A stretch of DNA of 8,926 bases from CAYRCJ01 sp964422785 (lineage in GTDB: Bacteria; Patescibacteriota; Minisyncoccia; UBA11713; 2-01-FULL-45-33): the NCBI GenBank assembly GCA_964422785.1, contig CAYRCJ010000031.1, positions 1 to 8,926 of the forward strand, written 5' to 3'. Position 1 is the stretch's first letter, and each line of letters starts with the position of its first letter. Below are positions 6,146 to 8,926 of this stretch, in pieces. A model generated the notes under the pieces. It was not told the origin of the DNA. It searched no databases and saw only the letters and a list, made by a program, of their open reading frames with translations. A program made the translations under genes and the position numbers.

Positions 6146-6364
6146 TTACTGCCACGCACCGATAATCGCGCCCACCGCCAAGAGAGTTACCAACATATTT
6201 CCTATACCAATCCAAAATAAAGTCATCTTCCCGCCCCAAAGCGCGTCGCCCAGTTTAAGCGGCACAATAAAGCCGATCCACACCCAAAATGCATTATTTA
6301 TTCCTCCAAGCGCGCCTTTGTGGCCGCTCAAGGCAATGAACCTTGCAAAAACAAAAAACATCAC
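6146..6364 (-). CDS. 5'-truncated DUF1761-like membrane protein
   Basis: From the GTG at 6364 (an ATG follows at 6361) this frame gives 72 residues; the frame itself is open back to a stop at 6404-6406. The protein has three membrane helices: FFVFARFIAL, FWVWIGFIVPL and IGNMLVTLLAVGAIIGAW. Pattern and spacing (FAxFIALxG, then FWxWxGF, then a small-residue C-terminal helix ending GAW) resemble the C-terminal two-thirds of DUF1761 proteins, which are normally about 130 residues with four helices. The first helix and its conserved aromatic motif are missing, and the HEPN-like gene occupies that place. It may be a remnant, or a short protein still translated by coupling to the upstream gene. The DUF1761 assignment is from memory of the family pattern and is moderate. 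Confidence 0.55.
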   Translation of the reverse strand: MMFFVFARFIALSGHKGALGGINNAFWVWIGFIVPLKLGDALWGGKMTLFWIGIGNMLVTLLAVGAIIGAWQ

Positions 6365-6393
6365 TAAGCTCGCAATAAATTGATGAATCTGAT

Positions 6394-7206
6394 TTAGCTT
6401 TTTTTATGCTTCAACAATTTTTTATCTGTTATTCTCAACTCTGGATCGATTAAAAAAAGAAGGCTTAGATTTATAACCGTTTCCGCTATTCTAAAATCTA
6501 CTTCTACATTATTTTCTTTGGGATGCGCTGAAAGTATTCTATAGGTATTTATTGTATCTAAAAGTGACTTATGTTTGTCAGGCATAATTTTTTTTAAGCT
6601 TTTGAATTCACCCCCAGCGAACTCATTTCTATCAAAAAGTTTTATAATTCCGCCCAGCGGACTTTTCTGAAAATGCTTTTTGTAGATGGTTTTATTTTTT
6701 TTATTAATAAGATTGTGTAGTCGCGCCTCTACTGCAGAGGCGGCCATAACCGTTGATGATCTGAAACAACTCGATTCTAAACAAGTAATGGATTCTCCTA
6801 GCCTTCTGCATTCTAAACAAGTTAATTGACTGAGGCGTTTATTAATTTCAATTTCAACATCTTTGATAGCGGATATTAGTTGATCCAAGTTCTTTTCGAA
6901 TTCATCTGCTGTGCTATTTTGATATGGATCTGCCATTGTTTTTACAAATCCATCAAGGATGTTGGCTTCGTAGTTATCTCCTATTAAGTATTTGATGCTC
7001 GTTACAAAATATTCGAGATATTGAATCCAACCAATCTCATTATTAGAAATCACATAACAATTTGAATCGACGTTTTCCCCATGATTCGCAAATGAACACC
7101 ATTTTTTGTATTCTTTTTTTATAGGAAGTAAAAAGCTTCTTGAAAAGGAACGAGAAGAACCCTTAAGGTAGTGAATTAATTCTGATTTATCTCTAAGAAT
7201 AAACAT
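6394..7206 (-). CDS. HEPN-like protein with a Cys4 cluster, possible RNase or defence gene
   Basis: This 270-residue protein is not closely recognised. Residues 1-125 are helical with no clear motif. A four-cysteine cluster follows: C130-x2-C133-x8-C142-x4-C147, perhaps zinc-binding. After it a helical domain starts with SSTVMAASAVEARLHNLI (150-167) and ends with TYRILSAHPKENN (221-233). That contains R223-x4-H228, the R-x4-6-H signature of HEPN RNases. An AxE-x-x-L helix followed by an R/H helix is also the layout of DUF4145/HEPN-like domains. HEPN proteins often act as toxins or as effectors in phage defence, but no antitoxin or partner gene lies next to it here. The gene is visibly AT-richer than the helicase and GroEL on either side, has no Shine-Dalgarno, and sits between a tRNA-associated repeat element and a truncated gene, suggesting transfer. 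Confidence 0.65.
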   Translation of the reverse strand: MFILRDKSELIHYLKGSSRSFSRSFLLPIKKEYKKWCSFANHGENVDSNCYVISNNEIGWIQYLEYFVTSIKYLIGDNYEANILDGFVKTMADPYQNSTADEFEKNLDQLISAIKDVEIEINKRLSQLTCLECRRLGESITCLESSCFRSSTVMAASAVEARLHNLINKKNKTIYKKHFQKSPLGGIIKLFDRNEFAGGEFKSLKKIMPDKHKSLLDTINTYRILSAHPKENNVEVDFRIAETVINLSLLFLIDPELRITDKKLLKHKKS

Positions 7207-7249
7207 GTCTGATTAGCGAAGTCTAGTTAATTAAATCTATCGATTCCTG

Positions 7250-7267
7250 GCGGAGGCGGGAGGATTC
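7250..7267. repeat. 18-bp direct repeat of the tRNA-Ser 3' end
   Basis: gcggaggcgggaggattc at 7250-7267 is identical to 7415-7432, which covers the T-arm 3' half, the acceptor 3' strand and the discriminator base of tRNA-Ser. The two copies are 165 bp apart in the same orientation. On the minus strand this copy is followed by CA after its last base, so it reads as discriminator G plus CCA, although the intact tRNA gene here has CAT in that place. A repeated tRNA 3' end is what site-specific integration at a tRNA leaves behind. Confidence 0.75.
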
Positions 7268-7363
7268 TCCTTCAGCTCTCGTTCCGCCGTCGCGGAACTC
7301 GGCTTAGGCACCAGCTCACAAAATTTTCTGCTGAAAATTTTGCTCCGCTGTTCGAATCCTCCC
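7258..7363. repeat. 106-bp structured element with inverted tRNA T-arm ends
   Basis: The ends 7258-7267 (gggaggattc) and 7354-7363 (gaatcctccc) are perfect 10-bp inverted repeats. They enclose two arms. Arm one is AGC/GCT (7274-7276 with 7302-7304) capped by gttccgc/gcggaac (7281-7287 with 7292-7298, loop cgtc). Arm two is cagc/gctg (7312-7315 with 7347-7350) capped by a perfect 10-bp hairpin (7319-7328 with 7333-7342, loop tgct). Together they can form a three-way junction on either strand. The right end, 7350-7363, is also a 14-base inverted copy of the tRNA-Ser segment 7423-7436. No open frame of note lies in it. It could be a non-autonomous mobile element, a structured RNA, or a tRNA-derived repeat. 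Confidence 0.6.
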
Positions 7364-7378
7364 ACTTCAACATATTCA

Positions 7379-7410
7379 AAAATTTAAAGGCAATCGTGCC
7401 TTAAAATTTT
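7379..7410 (-). terminator. tRNA-Ser terminator
   Basis: The arms 7379-7392 and 7397-7410 form a 14-bp stem with one mismatch (7386/7403) and a four-base loop. On the minus strand the stem begins 5 bases after the last base of tRNA-Ser and ends in a run of T (7378-7382 read as TTTTT), so it is an intrinsic terminator for the tRNA. Confidence 0.8.
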
Positions 7411-7415
7411 CGATG

Positions 7416-7500
7416 CGGAGGCGGGAGGATTCGAACCTCCGATACCTTTCGGCATACTCGCTTTCCAAGCGAGCGCACTAGACCACTATGCGACGCCTCC
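7416..7500 (-). tRNA. tRNA-Ser(GGA)
   Basis: This is an 85-nt class II tRNA. The acceptor stem pairs GGAGGCG with CGCCTCC, with G as discriminator base. The D-loop contains the typical TAGTGGTCTAGT. The anticodon stem CTCGC/GCGAG carries the loop TTGGAAA, so the anticodon is GGA (plus-strand 7464-7466), reading UCC and UCU. A long variable arm (around GCCGAAAGGT) and the T-arm GGAGG-TTCGAAT-CCTCC complete it; the long variable arm and G discriminator fit serine. CCA is not encoded (CAT follows), so CCA must be added afterwards. It has its own promoter upstream and terminator downstream. Confidence 0.95.
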
Positions 7501-7508
7501 AAAAATAT

Positions 7509-7537
7509 ATAGTACATATTAAAAAATACGCGGTCAA
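7509..7537 (-). promoter_or_regulatory. tRNA-Ser promoter
   Basis: TTGACC (7532-7537, five of six), a 17-bp spacer and TACTAT (7509-7514) on the minus strand, 8 bases before the first base of the tRNA. The transcript would begin at or next to the mature 5' end. The -35 box overlaps the T-run of the CPBP terminator. Confidence 0.7.
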
Positions 7538-7539
7538 AC

Positions 7540-7575
7540 AAAAAAACTTCTCCGATAACCATCAGAGAAGTTTTT
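7540..7575 (-). terminator. Intrinsic terminator of the CPBP protease gene
   Basis: The arms 7542-7556 and 7561-7575 form a 15-bp stem on the minus-strand RNA (one G-U pair at 7553/7564) with a GGTT loop, followed by a run of seven T (7546 down to 7540). The stem begins 3 bases after the stop codon at 7579. With A-runs on the other side it may also act in reverse. Confidence 0.9.
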
Positions 7576-7578
7576 GAT

Positions 7579-8322
7579 TTAATACGCGCGCATACCCGCC
7601 CGCTCGATCACCATGCCGATATACTGAATCGTGAAAATAAGAGCATCATAGAAAAAATGGATAACTATCGCCGCCGGAAGGCCAAAACGAAACATAAGAG
7701 AAAAGAAAAACATTCCGATAAACCAGCTGTTTATAAATCCAAACCATCCGAGATATTTGTGTCCGTTCCGAAATGAAGCGTTGGAGGAAAGTATAGCCGC
7801 GCCGATCGCCCATTTGCCGGGATCGGCTAAAAATTCTTTCAGAATGCCAAGCGTAAAAAAGTTGGCAACGGGCCCGGAAATATGAACCTGAAAAAACTCC
7901 CCGACCCCAAAACCTAAAAATCCGAATATCAGATAGTTGCCCACGGTGATTATCGGGATTGCCGCCAAAAAAATAATCCACCTATGGCATATCTCCTCTA
8001 CTACTCCCGCCCACACGCTCATCAAAAGTCTTTCCAATAATCTCTCCTCGGCATATTTAACTTCCACCCAATCGTTCCCTGCGGCAAGGCTTGCAACGCT
8101 TGCGATGAAAGTAACCCCGAAACCCCACGCCAACAACCAGTATGATGCCTGAAACCACTCGCCCACAGATCCCTTAATCCGCAAAAGTCCGAATGCTCCC
8201 CATGGTAAAAAGGTCGGATAAAAATACGAGACAAAAATTATTACCGCGGAATAAATAAACACGGATAACCAAAAATACTCCGCATCCTTCTCTTCGCCAA
8301 AAAGAATGATTTTTGAGTACAC
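7579..8322 (-). CDS. CPBP-family intramembrane metalloprotease
   Basis: This 247-residue multi-spanning membrane protein has the three motifs of the CPBP (CAAX protease/bacteriocin-processing, Rce1-like) family: EEICHR with E109, E110 and R114; FRNGH with F184 and H188; and HFFYD with H222 and D226. These are the EExxxR, FxxxH and HxxxN/D active-site motifs, so it is predicted to be an active intramembrane glutamyl protease. Hydrophobic segments are near 17-37, 60-80, 103-135, 150-162, 193-212 and 217-237. Its substrate is unknown; family members process prenylated proteins, bacteriocins or regulators. The GTG start at 8322 is fixed by AAAGGAGG five bases upstream. It lies downstream of groEL with a 131-bp gap and its own likely promoter. 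Confidence 0.85.
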   Translation of the reverse strand: MYSKIILFGEEKDAEYFWLSVFIYSAVIIFVSYFYPTFLPWGAFGLLRIKGSVGEWFQASYWLLAWGFGVTFIASVASLAAGNDWVEVKYAEERLLERLLMSVWAGVVEEICHRWIIFLAAIPIITVGNYLIFGFLGFGVGEFFQVHISGPVANFFTLGILKEFLADPGKWAIGAAILSSNASFRNGHKYLGWFGFINSWFIGMFFFSLMFRFGLPAAIVIHFFYDALIFTIQYIGMVIERAGMRAY

Positions 8323-8327
8323 TGCCG

Positions 8328-8335
8328 CCTCCTTT
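8328..8335 (-). promoter_or_regulatory. Strong Shine-Dalgarno for the GTG start at 8322
   Basis: AAAGGAGG on the minus strand, 5 bases before GTG. It contrasts with the leaderless starts elsewhere in the window and decides the start of the CPBP protease. Confidence 0.8.
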
Positions 8336-8362
8336 GTATTTCAAAAAGCTATTTGCTTCTCT

Positions 8363-8395
8363 ATAATATCTAACACGAACCTTAATAAAAGTCAA
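8363..8395 (-). promoter_or_regulatory. Possible CPBP promoter in the groEL-CPBP gap
   Basis: TTGACT (8390-8395, five of six) is followed after 17 bp by TAGATA (8367-8372), preceded by TG one base upstream as in an extended -10. The alternative -10 TATTAT (8363-8368) is closer to consensus but 21 bp from the -35. Either gives a leader of about 35-40 bases ending in the Shine-Dalgarno. The rest of the 131-bp gap (8323-8453) holds the short palindromes gcccgcgggc and ttttctt/aagaaaa, and no convincing groEL terminator. Confidence 0.45.
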
Positions 8396-8453
8396 CAGAG
8401 CCCGCGGGCACCGCGCGCGTACTGCGATATGTTTTTCTTTTTTAAGAAAATGA

Positions 8454-8926
8454 TTAGTAATCCATGTGTCCGCCGCCCATCGGCATTTGCGGATTTTCTT
8501 TCTTTTCCGGAATCTCCGCCACCAATACTTCAGTGGTAAGCAACATGCTTGCCGCCGAAACCGCGTTTTGAAGCGCTGAGCGGGTTACTTTTTTGGGATC
8601 TACAATCCCCGCTTTCACCAAATCTTCATAATTGCCTGTTGAGGCGTTGTATCCCATATTTCCTTTTTGTTTTTTAACCGCGTCCACCACCACAGCACCC
8701 GACACTCCGGCATTTTCCGCAATCTGCCAAAGCGGAAGCGAAAGAGCTGATCGCAAAATTTCCACCCCCACTTGTTCATCCCTATCCATACTTTCATCTT
8801 GATCCATTCGGTTCATCATTTTGGTTAATACGTCGAGTGAGCGAATTAAAGCCACTCCGCCCCCGGGAACTATTCCCTCTTCAATCGCCGCGCGAGTGGC
8901 GGAAATCGCGTCTTCAATGCGATGTT
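8454..8926 (-). CDS. groL: Chaperonin GroEL, C-terminal part
   Basis: The frame is open to the right edge and gives the last 156 residues of the 60-kDa chaperonin GroEL, entering in the equatorial domain. Recognisable features are HRIEDAISATRAAIEEG, the ATP-site loop IVPGGGVALIR, the segment IAENAGVSGAVVVDAV, GYNASTGNYEDLVKAGIVDP and KVTRSALQNAVSAASMLLTTE. GroEL folds proteins in a double-ring cage with GroES. The C-terminus is PQMPMGGGHMDY, much shorter than the usual repeated GGM tail that projects into the cavity. The true start lies beyond the window; the GTG at 8853-8855 inside GGGVALIR is an internal valine. Certain as to family; groES is not visible. Confidence 0.97.
   Translation of the reverse strand, partial: HRIEDAISATRAAIEEGIVPGGGVALIRSLDVLTKMMNRMDQDESMDRDEQVGVEILRSALSLPLWQIAENAGVSGAVVVDAVKKQKGNMGYNASTGNYEDLVKAGIVDPKKVTRSALQNAVSAASMLLTTEVLVAEIPEKKENPQMPMGGGHMDY

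Noticed and set aside
7250..7363. A second tRNA gene on the plus strand ending in GTTCGAATCCTCCC
   Set aside because: The T-loop-like TTCGAAT is preceded by CGCTG, which cannot pair with CCTCC, and there is no anticodon arm in the right place.
7250..7432. CRISPR array
   Set aside because: Only two direct copies of one 18-mer 165 bp apart, and one is part of a tRNA. There is no regular spacing and no cas gene.
8400..8450. groEL terminator formed by gcccgcgggc or ttttctt/aagaaaa
   Set aside because: The first is a loop-less palindrome able to form only about 3 bp as a hairpin. The second is a 7-bp AT-only stem with no T-run after it on the minus strand.

Overview
The window looks like a chromosomal segment of a Candidate Phyla Radiation bacterium (Patescibacteria, Parcubacteria-like). 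This rests on tightly packed genes, shortened versions of conserved proteins (a 318-residue Obg, a GroEL with a short tail), several lysine-rich proteins I cannot place, AT-rich promoters directly against start codons, and the standard code (one gene ends in TGA and no recognised gene is broken by TGA). The phylum call is inference; the gene calls rest on motifs.

Layout, left to right. 1-759 (minus) is the 5' part of an unrecognised gene that runs off the left edge. 859-2287 (minus) is a two-gene membrane operon, lemA followed by a TPM-domain protein. obg reads in the opposite direction from a 66-bp divergent spacer (2354-3310, plus) and converges on an unrecognised 180-residue protein at a shared two-way terminator. 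Then, all on the minus strand, come a four-helix membrane protein, a membrane-anchored type I copper protein (cupredoxin), and a PIF1-family helicase with all its motifs.

6146-7500 is the unusual part. A DUF1761-like membrane protein has apparently lost its first quarter to third. Directly upstream of it is an AT-rich gene for a protein with a Cys4 cluster and a HEPN-type R-x4-H motif, a candidate RNase or defence/toxin gene. Then come 209 non-coding bases and a tRNA-Ser(GGA). These 209 bases hold the tRNA terminator, a 106-bp element that can fold into a three-way junction with inverted copies of the tRNA T-arm half at its ends, and an 18-bp direct repeat of the tRNA 3' end 165 bp downstream of the original. 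This resembles a very small element, or the scar of one, at a tRNA integration site.

The right end carries a CPBP-family intramembrane protease and the 3' part of groEL, which runs off the right edge.

Expression signals fall into two classes. Four genes have a -10 box only 6-8 bases from the start codon, three of them with a -35 box at 17-bp spacing, which implies leaderless mRNAs. Two other genes have clear leaders with GGAGG Shine-Dalgarno sites. The lemA/TPM pair, the cupredoxin/membrane-protein pair and the CPBP protease all belong to the cell envelope; Obg, GroEL, the helicase and tRNA-Ser are core housekeeping functions.
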